Positions 44,901 through 52,916 of a DNA stretch of 64,000 nt are shown in pieces (positions within the stretch are counted from its first letter, which is position 1; every line of letters begins with the position of its first letter). Both the position numbers and the translations under genes were made by a program. Under the pieces are notes generated by a model. That model was not told where the DNA came from. It searched no databases and was given only the letters and a program-made list of their open reading frames with translations. Source of the DNA: Calditrichia bacterium (lineage in GTDB: Bacteria; Calditrichota; Calditrichia; RBG-13-44-9; J075); contig JANQRS010000061.1 of NCBI GenBank assembly GCA_028284445.1, positions 1 to 64,000 on the forward strand, given 5' to 3'.

Positions 44901-45553
44901 CGCAGGGTTTGGGTATTGCCTTCCGGTTGAATCGGGGTACTTTCGTCGGTTAACGCTGCCAGGATGGTCACGTCATCCGAAATTTTCCCCGATAGCTGCA
45001 GGTTCAAGCCGGAGTTCAGCGCCAGCGACTGATTATTGCCGATTTCGATGCCGCGCAGGATACTCCCGCTTTTTTGCAGTTGATCCTGGTAAGTGTCGAT
45101 GTCCTGCAAAAAGCGCGGACGGGCTTCGCGGACGATTTCGGTCCGGGCGCTGTCCAGCGAGTCCGATACCGCCATTGGCTCCAGGCGTCGATGGAAATAG
45201 TCGTTGATTAAAGGAAATGGGTAGCGTCGATAAATTACTCGCAGCGTGTCGCTTGTCTGAAACTGGCGAAGTATGTCTATCGTTCCGGCACGATGGTCGA
45301 ATCGATAATGGATTGTGGGGCGTAAGCGGAAGCTGCCGACGTGCAATTTTTCGCTGCCGGGAATGATAAATTCCTGCGATAGCCGGATTTGTTGCTTGAC
45401 TGTATCGAGTGGCACCCATACAGTATCTGACGGCACATCGAGCAACACTCTCGCTTGTGCGGCTTCTTGCCCCAGGAGTGATACGAAGCATCCGCTGAGC
45501 ATGACAATGATGCACAGCGTGGTGATTATGTGGTCTGTTTTGAAATGATTCAC
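41999..45553 (-). CDS. Giant outer-membrane beta-barrel with SprA-like motif
   Basis: 1184 aa from a GTG; the N-terminus is a signal peptide (TLCIIVMLSGCFVSLLG). After a ~110-residue beta-rich region comes GSILRGIEIGNNQSLALNSG (~165-185) and EGNTQTLREVDQVFVKI (~217-233), wording that closely resembles blocks of SprA, the type IX secretion translocon of Bacteroidota. The rest (~240-1184) alternates aromatic and polar residues in strand-like fashion, ending in KAEVRMFF, a barrel-type terminus. At half SprA length and without other por/gld genes nearby it is probably a related barrel rather than SprA itself. Its partner is the Omp85 protein directly downstream. Confidence 0.75.
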   Translation of the reverse strand: MNHFKTDHIITTLCIIVMLSGCFVSLLGQEAAQARVLLDVPSDTVWVPLDTVKQQIRLSQEFIIPGSEKLHVGSFRLRPTIHYRFDHRAGTIDILRQFQTSDTLRVIYRRYPFPLINDYFHRRLEPMAVSDSLDSARTEIVREARPRFLQDIDTYQDQLQKSGSILRGIEIGNNQSLALNSGLNLQLSGKISDDVTILAALTDESTPIQPEGNTQTLREVDQVFVKINSPYLGGTIGDFNLVYGNSLFGNLQRKLQGVTIDNTVKSTRQQLTFGTSRGFFHSNRFLAQEGNQGPYQLTGRNGEREIIVLAGTERVYVDGNLQVRGENNDYIIDYSVAQITFTSKRLITSENRIEVDFEYTNAFQRYGRNLLGASTRSESKNGRIHYDIRAFREWDDTNNLLEDNIALTPQEESALAAAGDDARQASVSSAVLDPGNGNYALIDTVISGVTYQAFQFVGTGQGDYRIRFTGVGAGQGDYRRDRLGVYSFVGPGRGSYLPIRLVPLAANKRFIDMAVGVKVTDNWSIDSEFAVSDFDRNIFSSIDDGDNQGNALRLSSTLRDTALTVAGRRLGNLQMTTRWTRQQNEFDPLDRPLEPEYAYKWNLGENALNTEENSFEWVASYLPFPYIKFDANFGIIDKGSDIASQRRSGQLQLQQRFLPNILYRVEDVASENLFDESQWLRQTFNISRPFGRFLPGLRIRREDRNVETLSNQRVSGFIFDEQEASLKVDNLLKTRWEFKLINRIDRLYDPFEARQTRELADTRTYEAQAELMSRGAFQGRLSLSFRDKDFDPFFEQLPNDSILSYQPDPQFQDTSWQDRQSHIANMELQYRNKAGTINSRLDYRIASELQGIRERVFLPVDDNRGNFVFDSTLNEYLPDPQGDFILILLQTGEFESVTRMEAGWQFQYRPTISRRKGAKQPSFWKNFSTLSYVRLEEQSRTDNVFDLYLLNLSEFHNINSSLRGSYILNQDLYYNERNPNWGILARSRYRDILSNQFLDPSNNETRIVWERIFQMRRRLFERRLNVTGEYINTLNKRWVAAAPTRNRNIQSQAFIAKLNYRPSIRWQIQLDSERGLENDRNSDNLLRVNYWDLRPRISYALRGKSRISADMTWLNVQEVDNPFDRAIPFEMGKGKKIGNSWQWNLRFEYFINTNVTINANYNGRKDAQALRTLHLGKAEVRMFF

Positions 45554-45617
45554 TAAAAGCCTGGTTCAATCTGGACTAACATCGTATCAGAAAATGGGCA
45601 TAAAACTCCTGGAGAGA

Positions 45618-46688
45618 TTATTCTTGGGCGTCGAACTGAAAAATAAACAGACCATTAATTTCGTCGCTGATATAAATATGACCATCCGGGGCAAAGGGAT
45701 AACAACCCCAGGCGCCATCAAATCCCTGGCCGGACAGTTCCGATGTGTCGTAATAGTGCAGTAAGCGCGGAACAGTTGGCACCGAGACGTCAAAAATTCT
45801 GAAGCCGGCGGTATAATATGATACGTAGGCGTAGTCTCCGATAATCACCAAATTGTGTATTTTTGCAGTTGGTTCATTGTATTCCGCAACCTGATACGGA
45901 TTGTCCAGATCGCTGATATTCCAAACGGTAAAATCGGCACTGGAGTCGGCCGCCAGCTCATCGCATATATAGAGAAATTCGCCATTCTTGGTGGGCCAGC
46001 CGCTGTGATGATAGATGATGTGCGGCGGATCGATTGTCGCCAGTTTTTGCGGCAATTCGCCATCGGAAACATCATAAATGCTGGTGCCGCCCCGTCCGCC
46101 ATGAAAGTCGTAGAGCCGGTTGCCAACTACCGCCGCATCATGCCCTTCAATGCCATCGTTCCAGATGGGAATCGGGTTAACCGGCGTCTTGTTAAGATCG
46201 TACATTCGTATGCCGCGAAACTCGCTGAACATCATACCGTTCTCTGCAATGAAGATGTTGTGCGCATTGCCAAATTGCCCGACAATCTGCGGATTCAATG
46301 GGTCTGAGACATCGATGACTTTGGCAAAGTTGATATTACCGCCGTTGACCGTATAGATATGGCCATTATAGTATTTCATGTCAAAGCTGGGCACACTGTC
46401 AACAAAGGCCACAAGCGTTGGACGCGCCGGCTCGGAGGCATCTACAATGGATAGTCCATCCATCGGCCAATGCCCTATCACCGCGTAGGGAATGCCGGAT
46501 AGCGGATCAACATAGCCGGTGACATCTGAAATCGTCTTCCCCTCGAAACGCAAGTGGCCGACAGGCGTTATTTCCTGAGGTTCAATATTAGCGATTTGAT
46601 TCTCACCATCCTTGTCCAGCGGCTGAGTACTGTCGTCGCAACCGGCCAGTAAGAAAGCGGCCAGCAGCCCAATCAATAGCTTTATCAT
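45618..46688 (-). CDS. LVIVD-repeat beta-propeller lipoprotein
   Basis: 356 aa from ATG 46688 (a GTG lies one codon before). Lipobox LLAGC with Cys17 or so, then an acidic linker. The body is a run of ~45-residue LVIVD-type blades: GLSIVDASEPARPTLVA, KVIDVSDPLNPQIVGQF, SIYDVSDGELPQKLATI, TVWNISDLDNPYQVAEY, RIFDVSVPTVPRLLHYY. Such proteins (choice-of-anchor or LVIVD family) are surface or periplasmic propellers that bind partners; the function is unknown. It is followed in the same direction as the barrels but lies upstream of them. Confidence 0.88.
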   Translation of the reverse strand: MIKLLIGLLAAFLLAGCDDSTQPLDKDGENQIANIEPQEITPVGHLRFEGKTISDVTGYVDPLSGIPYAVIGHWPMDGLSIVDASEPARPTLVAFVDSVPSFDMKYYNGHIYTVNGGNINFAKVIDVSDPLNPQIVGQFGNAHNIFIAENGMMFSEFRGIRMYDLNKTPVNPIPIWNDGIEGHDAAVVGNRLYDFHGGRGGTSIYDVSDGELPQKLATIDPPHIIYHHSGWPTKNGEFLYICDELAADSSADFTVWNISDLDNPYQVAEYNEPTAKIHNLVIIGDYAYVSYYTAGFRIFDVSVPTVPRLLHYYDTSELSGQGFDGAWGCYPFAPDGHIYISDEINGLFIFQFDAQE

Positions 46689-46729
46689 CACACACCCATC
46701 TAAATGATATCAAGATGAAGCAAGCGTTG

Positions 46730-47650
46730 CTATTTTGCCCCAACGGTATAAATGGCACAGGCGTTTTCCGAAAGGGCAAAAATTGTTTTTGAGCGGCTTT
46801 TTCGCTCAAAGAATACCGTCAAGTCGACAATTGGTCCGTTTGTCCCGGCCAATCGCAGCTGGCCCTTAAACTTGAGGTGCTTATCAAATAAAAAAATAAC
46901 CGAGGTTTCGCTGTCAACCACGTACAGTTGTTCATCCATTCCCCAATGCATGCCGCCCGGAGCTTGCAGGTCCGGATGTTCCAGCGAGGTGACATAATTT
47001 CCCAGGTAGTCAAAAACAACCACCGTTTTCTGCGCCGGGTCGCTCACAAACAGCTGCTTGTTGCCGTCAAGTGCCAACTGGACCGGTTCCAGCAGTTGGC
47101 CATAGGTTTCGAAAAGGCCGCCGAAGGAAGCTGACGGTTCCGAAAAACGGCTGAACTTCACGATGTGTTTGCTGCCTTCTTCCAAAAGGAAAAGATCATA
47201 TTGTGGTGAGACAGCTATGCTTATAACTTCGGAAAAATCATATGGTTCCGGCCATTTTGAAAACAGGCTGGAAAGGAAATTCAGGTTCTTGTCGTAGCGA
47301 ACAACCCGTCGATTGTTATAGTCCGCGATGAATACGTCAAGGGTTGTATGAGCAAAAACGTCGTTGGGGGCATCGAATTGTTCGGCGTTCGAACCAAATC
47401 CACCAACCTGCTGTATGAAATCACCGTCGTCGGTAAATTTCAGTAGCTGATGACGGCCACGATCTACAATATAAATGTTGCTGCCGAAATCGATATCAAT
47501 CGCCACCGCCTCCACAAAAACCAGTGAATCTTCCCGGGGAAACATGCCGACTTGCTCGGCCGGCAACTGATCGCCATTTGCAAGCAGCTGAAGGGAGCAA
47601 AACTGCAGCCAGAGGAAAAGCCAAAGGGCGTTTTTTAAGGCGTTAAGCAT
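46730..47650 (-). CDS. NHL-repeat beta-propeller protein, secreted
   Basis: 306 aa from ATG 47650 (CAAGGT upstream; an earlier in-frame start adds a Cys-rich stretch with no family character). Signal peptide ~1-25 (ALWLFLWLQFCSLQLLANG). Five to six NHL blades follow: VEAVAIDIDFGSNIYIVDRG, FDAPNDVFAHTTLDVFIADY, PVQLALDGNKQLFVSDPA, PGGMHWGMDEQLYVVDSE. A six-bladed propeller in the periplasm or on the surface is likely. 38 bp upstream of the LVIVD lipoprotein in the same direction, hence probably cotranscribed. Confidence 0.88.
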   Translation of the reverse strand: MLNALKNALWLFLWLQFCSLQLLANGDQLPAEQVGMFPREDSLVFVEAVAIDIDFGSNIYIVDRGRHQLLKFTDDGDFIQQVGGFGSNAEQFDAPNDVFAHTTLDVFIADYNNRRVVRYDKNLNFLSSLFSKWPEPYDFSEVISIAVSPQYDLFLLEEGSKHIVKFSRFSEPSASFGGLFETYGQLLEPVQLALDGNKQLFVSDPAQKTVVVFDYLGNYVTSLEHPDLQAPGGMHWGMDEQLYVVDSETSVIFLFDKHLKFKGQLRLAGTNGPIVDLTVFFERKSRSKTIFALSENACAIYTVGAK

Positions 47651-47746
47651 ACAGACCTTGTGTTTCGACACTTGCGCCAATATAAGCCGAAAGCAGCAGT
47701 GATGCAATCAACTGGCGTGGGAAATTGACAATGCCATAAAATGGAA

Positions 47747-47771
47747 GCCCCCTGGACCGGTTCCAGGGGGC
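47747..47771 (-). terminator. Hairpin downstream of the PAS/coiled-coil gene
   Basis: GCCCCCTGGA (47747-47756) pairs perfectly with TCCAGGGGGC (47762-47771) over a five-base loop. On the minus strand it lies about 90 bp after the stop of the large signalling gene and is followed by TTCCATTTTA, a moderate T-rich tail. Confidence 0.65.
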
Positions 47772-47863
47772 GAGGAGACTAACCATGGTTTCTTGCGCTA
47801 CCCCGGCATTACTGCCCGGGTTCTGTGCTCACTTGCAATGCGATCAGTCGGTAGTTGCGCTGT

Positions 47864-50800
47864 CTAAATGCTACCGTTTGACTTGTGAGTCACATCGACG
47901 TGCGCCCGGCTGGAACAGTCGGGGCATACACCTTTAAGCATTGCGGATCTTTCTTCATCCTGGACAAATGTTTCCAGGCTCTGCCAGAAGGCTTGATCAT
48001 CGCGAATATTTTTACAGGAGGAACATATCGGCACCAACGGCATGATGGCATCCAATGCCTCCTGGGCCTTTTCATACAGGCTATGGAATCTGATTAACTT
48101 CTCTTCTGCAATTTGCAGGCGATCTTCCGCTTCTTCCAGTTCTTTCTGGGCAGCCATCACCTCAATGCTGCTATTGGTTTTGGTCGAATTGATTTGCGCA
48201 ACCCTCGCTGTCACTTCTTCCTGGGTGGAGCGCAATTCCGCCTTAAGCTTTGCCAATTCCGTTTGCAATTCCTGACGGCGCTTTTGAGAAAATTCCGCTT
48301 CGGCGCGGGCACTGTTCAGGTTACGTTTCATTTCCTGATGCGCCTTCGATAGGGAGTCGCGATCGCGGGCGGCTTCACGCGCTGCCTCCAGTTCACGCTT
48401 CAGACGATCATTTTCGCGGGCAATTGCATTTCGGTCGCTGCCAACTTCTTTCGCTTCTTCCAGTTCCTGGCGAAGTTCCTGATTGGCTCGGGCCAGGTCA
48501 CGCCGGTCTTCTTTCAGCGTCTCGTTTTCCTGGTTCACGGTCTGAAGATTACGCTCCAGGGATTCCTTCTGACGGGCAACCTCATTGCGGTCTTCGCCGA
48601 CTTCACGGGCGGTGTTCAATTGCTCGCGAAGGTCGCTGATGGTTTGCTGCGAGGTCTCCAGGCTGCTTTGTAGCGAATCGTTTTCACGCGCAATCGCATT
48701 GCGGTCCTGACCGATTTCGCGGGCTTCGCTCAGCTGCTCGCGCAAATCTTCATTGGTCTGTTCCACGACCCTTAGACCGGCCAGTTCATCTTTCAGGCCA
48801 GCCAATTCAAGACGCAGCTGTTCGTTCTGATGATAAACAGACTCGAGGTCCTTGTTCTTTTCAGTTGCTGATATCAGCTGGTTATTGAGATCGTTTGCTT
48901 CGCGACGCAGGGATTGCAACTCGACGCTTTGTTCGCGCAATTGCTCCAATTCGCCCTTCAGCGCCCGGTTTTCGCCGGTCACTTCTTCCAGATCGTTGTT
49001 TGCTTCTTCCAGTAAACCGGTGGTCTCTTCAATTGCCTGCTCTGCAATTTGCGTTTCAGCAATCAAGTCCGTAATTCGAGCATCGGTATTGCGCTGTTCT
49101 TTCAGTGCATGTTCCAGCTGGGCACGCAGGCGTTCCAGCTCGTCTACGTATTCCGACTTGTTCTTCTGCAGTTCAGTGAGCTCGCCATTTAATTCTGAAT
49201 AGGCCTGCTCACTGGAAATATCCCGGGCAATCAGCAAGTTCGTCGGGCCGTTGAGGCTGGTGATTTGTCTTGAATACACCTCAATCGGGAATTCGCTGCT
49301 GTCGGAGCGGAGCAGGCGAGTAGAGAAGGTGCGCAGTTCGCCGCTGATCAGTTGCGCAAGCTGCTCTTCGGTTTCTTTCATCACCGCCTTAGGGGTGAGC
49401 TGTGAGAAGCGCACGCCGCTGACTTCCGTAGCGCCGATACCGGTCAGGTCGCTGGCATGGCGATTAATGCGACTGATTTTTCCATTCCCGTCCAGCACAA
49501 AGATGGCGTGGAGCGAACTGTCAACCAATTCATTGAATTGATGATTCAGCAGTTGCTGAACTTCGTCAACCGGTGCGCCGTCCTGCTGATTGCGGAATGC
49601 CATCTGAATGGCACGTTTGCCGTTATACTGGATGACGCTGGAGCTGACTTCTACCGGTAGATCCGATCCATTCACCGTCAACATCACTTCTTCAAACGGT
49701 CCGGTATTTTCCCCGTTCTTCAGCATGCGCAGAACGCGCTCTTTTTGAGTTGCACGAAAATCTGCATGCACAAAGCTCAGGAAGGGCTTACCGTCAAATT
49801 GTTCACTGTTTTGTCCGCCGAGCATACGAATGGCGCGGGCATTGATTTCTGCGACCTTGCCATCAACATGAACCAGAACCCCAACCGGCGAGGTTTCCAG
49901 AAGCTTCCGATAGCGGATCGATTCCTCTTGTGCGGAGGATTTAAGCTTGTCTAGCTGTCCTTCATGATTTTGCAGTGATGTCTCTGCAAGTTTTTGCAGG
50001 GTGATATCGCGAGCGATACCCAATGCGCCGACCATTTTGCCGTTTTTGACTTGCGGCATAAGTGAGAAGCGCCCATACATCACTTCATCATCCTTGGTGC
50101 GCAATCCTAACTCTACCTTGGCAGATGCCTCGCCTTGCAGCACTTGCTGAAAGACTTTGAGTGCATCCATAGAAAAATCGGGATGAATGAGCTGTGTGAA
50201 AGGACGGTTCGTCCATTCTTCCGAGGTCCAACCGGTGGCTTTGGCAAATGCCTCGTTGATTGTGGTGAAAGTGCCGTCAAGCGAGAGGGTAAAGATGATG
50301 TCATCCATCATCTCCAGCAGATTTTTATATCGCTGCTCGGAAACCCGCAGTTCATCGGCGGTCTTCTTATGTGCTGATTCCTGCTTGACGCCCTTGGAAA
50401 TATCGCGCATGGATGCAGTGAAAAAATGCTTCTCGCCGATAATTGCTTCATTGATGCGGATTTCCAACGGGAAAACGGAGCGGTCTTTCTTCTGACCTTC
50501 CATCAAAAGCTTTTGACCAAGCGCCCGCGACTCGCGTGTATTCAGGTAGCGTTCCATGCCGGCGCGGTGCTGCTGGCGGTATTTTTCCGGCATCAGCTTC
50601 TCAATGGGGCTGCCGATTAACTCGTCTTCACCATAGCCAAACATATTGGTGATCAGCTGATTGACCATAACGATGTTCCCATCGGCGCCTGCTGTGACAA
50701 TCCCTTCACCGATGGTATCCAGAACGGAATGGAAGAGCTTTACAGATTCCAGTGCCGTATCCTGGGCCTCTTGTAGTTCCTGCTGGGCTTCTTCAAGCTG

Positions 50801-51616
50801 GGCATTTTGGCCGCTGATCTGCTCATTGACCTTTTTCAGGTTTTCAACTTTGTTGAGGAATACCGTGCGGACCTGGTCACCGGTCAGTAAGCCGATTTTG
50901 TTGGCATCGAGTAATTTATCCGGCAGCATTTGCACAACTGCGGCGAAGGTGCCGAGCGTGCGATATATTTCCTGCAGCTCCTTAAAACTCTGCTCATAAA
51001 GCGAAGTTGCTTCGTGTTCATTTGTCAACCCAGCGAGATGTGCAAAGAGCCGGTGAGAGAAACGGCTGAGCACCGGCAGCCAATCGCCGGTTTCTTCCGG
51101 AAATTGGGCTCTATTTAAATTGAAGGGCGCATCCATTTCACCAACAGCCGGGACACGATAGACCCACTCTGTCATGTGATTGAATGCGTCTTCATCATTT
51201 TCGCCGAGGATGGTGCTGGCATTGATGAATATATGCTGGAATAATAGCTGGCTCAGGCGAAGCTCTTGCAGGCCGTCAGATTCAAAGATGAGGTTGAAAT
51301 GCTGCAACTCCATCAGCGGCTCATAGCGATATTTAATCATTTTGCGCAGCTGGGGCAGCGTAAATTTAGACGGCTGATCTTCCTCGATCAAATAGTGCTC
51401 GAGTTTCAGATAAAGCGACGGAAGTTCTTTCTCCTGGTAATTCGGCGGCAATTCCTTAAAGCGTGCTACCTGAGCTAGAATCGAGCTGGCTTTTTTCGGG
51501 CTGGAAATTTGACTTGCCAGAAAGTCGACCACTTTTCTGGTTAGGGCAATATGGAGGTCGCCGTTGTTTTGTGCCGCTTTAGGGTCCATTTCCTGTTTAC
51601 GAAACCACTGAAGCAT
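47864..51616 (-). CDS. Four-PAS coiled-coil signalling protein without kinase domain
   Basis: 1250 aa from ATG 51616 (AGGGA seven bases upstream; an ATG two codons earlier touches it). Residues ~1-275 are an all-helical region I cannot place. Four PAS domains follow (~285-400, 420-540, 565-680, 690-805), then ~370 residues of coiled coil (~810-1180) with an internal repeat: AREIGQDRNAIARENDSL, AREVGEDRNEVARQKESL, AKEVGSDRNAIARENDRL. The C-terminus has PICSSCKNIRDDQAFW and later GVCPDCSS (CxxC...CPxC), a small putative zinc module seen at the end of many PAS and receiver proteins. There is no HATPase, GGDEF or HTH, so it must act through partners, probably as a sensor scaffold. Confidence 0.85.
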   Translation of the reverse strand: MLQWFRKQEMDPKAAQNNGDLHIALTRKVVDFLASQISSPKKASSILAQVARFKELPPNYQEKELPSLYLKLEHYLIEEDQPSKFTLPQLRKMIKYRYEPLMELQHFNLIFESDGLQELRLSQLLFQHIFINASTILGENDEDAFNHMTEWVYRVPAVGEMDAPFNLNRAQFPEETGDWLPVLSRFSHRLFAHLAGLTNEHEATSLYEQSFKELQEIYRTLGTFAAVVQMLPDKLLDANKIGLLTGDQVRTVFLNKVENLKKVNEQISGQNAQLEEAQQELQEAQDTALESVKLFHSVLDTIGEGIVTAGADGNIVMVNQLITNMFGYGEDELIGSPIEKLMPEKYRQQHRAGMERYLNTRESRALGQKLLMEGQKKDRSVFPLEIRINEAIIGEKHFFTASMRDISKGVKQESAHKKTADELRVSEQRYKNLLEMMDDIIFTLSLDGTFTTINEAFAKATGWTSEEWTNRPFTQLIHPDFSMDALKVFQQVLQGEASAKVELGLRTKDDEVMYGRFSLMPQVKNGKMVGALGIARDITLQKLAETSLQNHEGQLDKLKSSAQEESIRYRKLLETSPVGVLVHVDGKVAEINARAIRMLGGQNSEQFDGKPFLSFVHADFRATQKERVLRMLKNGENTGPFEEVMLTVNGSDLPVEVSSSVIQYNGKRAIQMAFRNQQDGAPVDEVQQLLNHQFNELVDSSLHAIFVLDGNGKISRINRHASDLTGIGATEVSGVRFSQLTPKAVMKETEEQLAQLISGELRTFSTRLLRSDSSEFPIEVYSRQITSLNGPTNLLIARDISSEQAYSELNGELTELQKNKSEYVDELERLRAQLEHALKEQRNTDARITDLIAETQIAEQAIEETTGLLEEANNDLEEVTGENRALKGELEQLREQSVELQSLRREANDLNNQLISATEKNKDLESVYHQNEQLRLELAGLKDELAGLRVVEQTNEDLREQLSEAREIGQDRNAIARENDSLQSSLETSQQTISDLREQLNTAREVGEDRNEVARQKESLERNLQTVNQENETLKEDRRDLARANQELRQELEEAKEVGSDRNAIARENDRLKRELEAAREAARDRDSLSKAHQEMKRNLNSARAEAEFSQKRRQELQTELAKLKAELRSTQEEVTARVAQINSTKTNSSIEVMAAQKELEEAEDRLQIAEEKLIRFHSLYEKAQEALDAIMPLVPICSSCKNIRDDQAFWQSLETFVQDEERSAMLKGVCPDCSSRAHVDVTHKSNGSI

Positions 51617-52070
51617 CGTCATTCCCTGATTTATTATACCGATTTTGTTTTTAAGCTGGTAACATCCATTTTGCGCTCGGGAATCCCTTACCCCAAAAGG
51701 TAAAATAGATGACCGGCCCTAGCGGAAAGGTGTCGGTACTCAATAATTTGTCTTATGCGAATTTACAAAAGGCGGCTACCAACAGCGTTGATATCGGAAG
51801 GTTTAAAGCATGATGAGGATAACACAGTGACCTCCATATCATAACGTAAGTTAGGTTTCCTGCCTGGATACAATTCTTAAACTGAAAGTAAGGTACGATG
51901 TTCCGTTGCTCTAAATATGTTGCACATCACCGGAGCGTCAGGGTAATAATCGGCGAATTCAAATAAATCTTTAATTGACCCATAATGGGTATTGATCAGC
52001 TATAGTTCTTCATTTAATATGAAATATTTGGCGGGAAAGGTGCGTCTAACACTCAGGAAGAGCGTGAATT
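51617..52070. other. Intergenic, promoter region of the PAS/coiled-coil gene
   Basis: About 450 bp without a supported gene. It should hold the promoter of the minus-strand signalling gene. I see no RNA gene, no clear operator and no convincing promoter boxes; the right end runs into the palindrome at 52071. Confidence 0.5.
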
Positions 52071-52125
52071 CCAAATTCCAACAGGAAAAATCCCAAACTT
52101 TGGAATTTTTCCTGCTGGAATTTGG
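52071..52125. repeat. Near-perfect 27-bp palindrome, interspersed element
   Basis: Arms of 27 bases (52071-52097 and 52099-52125) are complementary at 25 positions around a single central C; key words are CCAAATTCCAACAGG and CCTGCTGGAATTTGG. It is followed by ATATTACTCTTT, and the TTA there is the stop codon of the minus-strand gene at 52129. A diverged copy with the same words and the same TTACTCTTT flank is at 15975-16171. As RNA it would make a long hairpin at the 3' end of the small secreted protein's transcript. Confidence 0.75.
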
Positions 52126-52128
52126 ATA

Positions 52129-52500
52129 TTACTCTTTTTTCACATTGCTCTGTCCTGTAACCGGCGGGGCCTTCTGATAGGGGGGCGGGCGTTTGAAGTC
52201 TCGCTTCTTTTGCAGGTCAACCAGAATCAGCTTGATCTTATCGACAAACTTTTTCTGCGAATCGGGTGTCTGGATGAATAAATCTTCGTAAAATGTGCGA
52301 TAATCATCCTGGGTAACATCAAAGCGTTCAAATACATCTAAAAGTACCCGGGTTCTGGTAGAATCATTTATGTTCATGGCTTCACTGATCTTAATTTCCG
52401 CGACCACGCTATCCCAGGGAACCGTTTTCCAATCCCCGGCCCATGATTGCGAGCTCAATGCTATTAGTAGGCAAATTCCGAAGAAGTAGTGTTTGGCCAT
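52129..52500 (-). CDS. Small secreted protein, DUF4296-like
   Basis: 123 aa. Signal peptide 1-21 (FFGICLLIALSSQSWA). The mature part (WDSVVAEIKISEAMNINDSTR, then VFERFDVTQDDYRTFYEDLF) resembles DUF4296 of Bacteroidota, in which short helices carry a partner-like motif of the form DVYKKYGVTxxxFxxSxxYY; here the Cys lipobox usual in that family is missing. The basic, Pro-rich tail ends in KKE. Unknown role. The stop codon is supplied at the edge of the palindromic element. Confidence 0.6.
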   Translation of the reverse strand: MAKHYFFGICLLIALSSQSWAGDWKTVPWDSVVAEIKISEAMNINDSTRTRVLLDVFERFDVTQDDYRTFYEDLFIQTPDSQKKFVDKIKLILVDLQKKRDFKRPPPYQKAPPVTGQSNVKKE

Positions 52501-52916
52501 GTTTCTTAAGTTCCGCTAGAAAAGCGTTATTGATCAATTTTGTTTGGTTCGAAATCTAGTATATTTCCGGGCCGCTTGCAAAAGTTTAGTTGATATTTCA
52601 GCGCATTGCCGTTAATTTGACAGATGTAACGAAACTTACTGTCACTTCGCGCGGCACTTGCTAAAATTCCGTTAGTCGACGTCGATCCTATGTACTGATG
52701 TCGTGAAATCAGGTGGATCGGCTTCCATGCTTCTTACAGTATTGCGTTTTATAGCTGAAATTTTCTTTCTGTTGCCCGATATGCACAATTGGCACAAGAT
52801 TTGATATTATATTTGCTTTAATCGCGTCGAAAAACCACAGAACCGATGAACTTTTTGATAGTAATACTATTGTAATATAGATATGGTTAACCAGGATCAG
52901 ATCCGGAGCTTAATAT
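52501..52916. other. Intergenic region between divergent genes
   Basis: About 415 bp separating the DUF4296-like gene and the peptidase-MA gene. Apart from a sigma-54-like site (52789-52805) and a 13-bp palindrome ATAGTAATACTAT near 52860 I see nothing: no RNA gene and no supported ORF. Confidence 0.5.
52789..52805 (+). promoter_or_regulatory. Sigma-54-like promoter site
   Basis: TTGGCAC, five bases, TTGAT. The -24 GG and the -12 element have the exact sigma-54 spacing (GG-N10-G), but the essential GC of the -12 box is GA. It is 111 bp before the peptidase-MA gene. Overlapping it at 52808-52815 is TATATTTG, which also fits the Bacteroidota TAnnTTTG box, so either or neither may be used. Confidence 0.3.

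Noticed and set aside
41999..45553. True SprA translocon
   Set aside because: Half the length of SprA and no other type IX secretion genes in view; only the motif wording is shared.
47864..51616. Histidine kinase
   Set aside because: Four PAS domains are present but there is no H-box and no HATPase N, G1 or G2 box.
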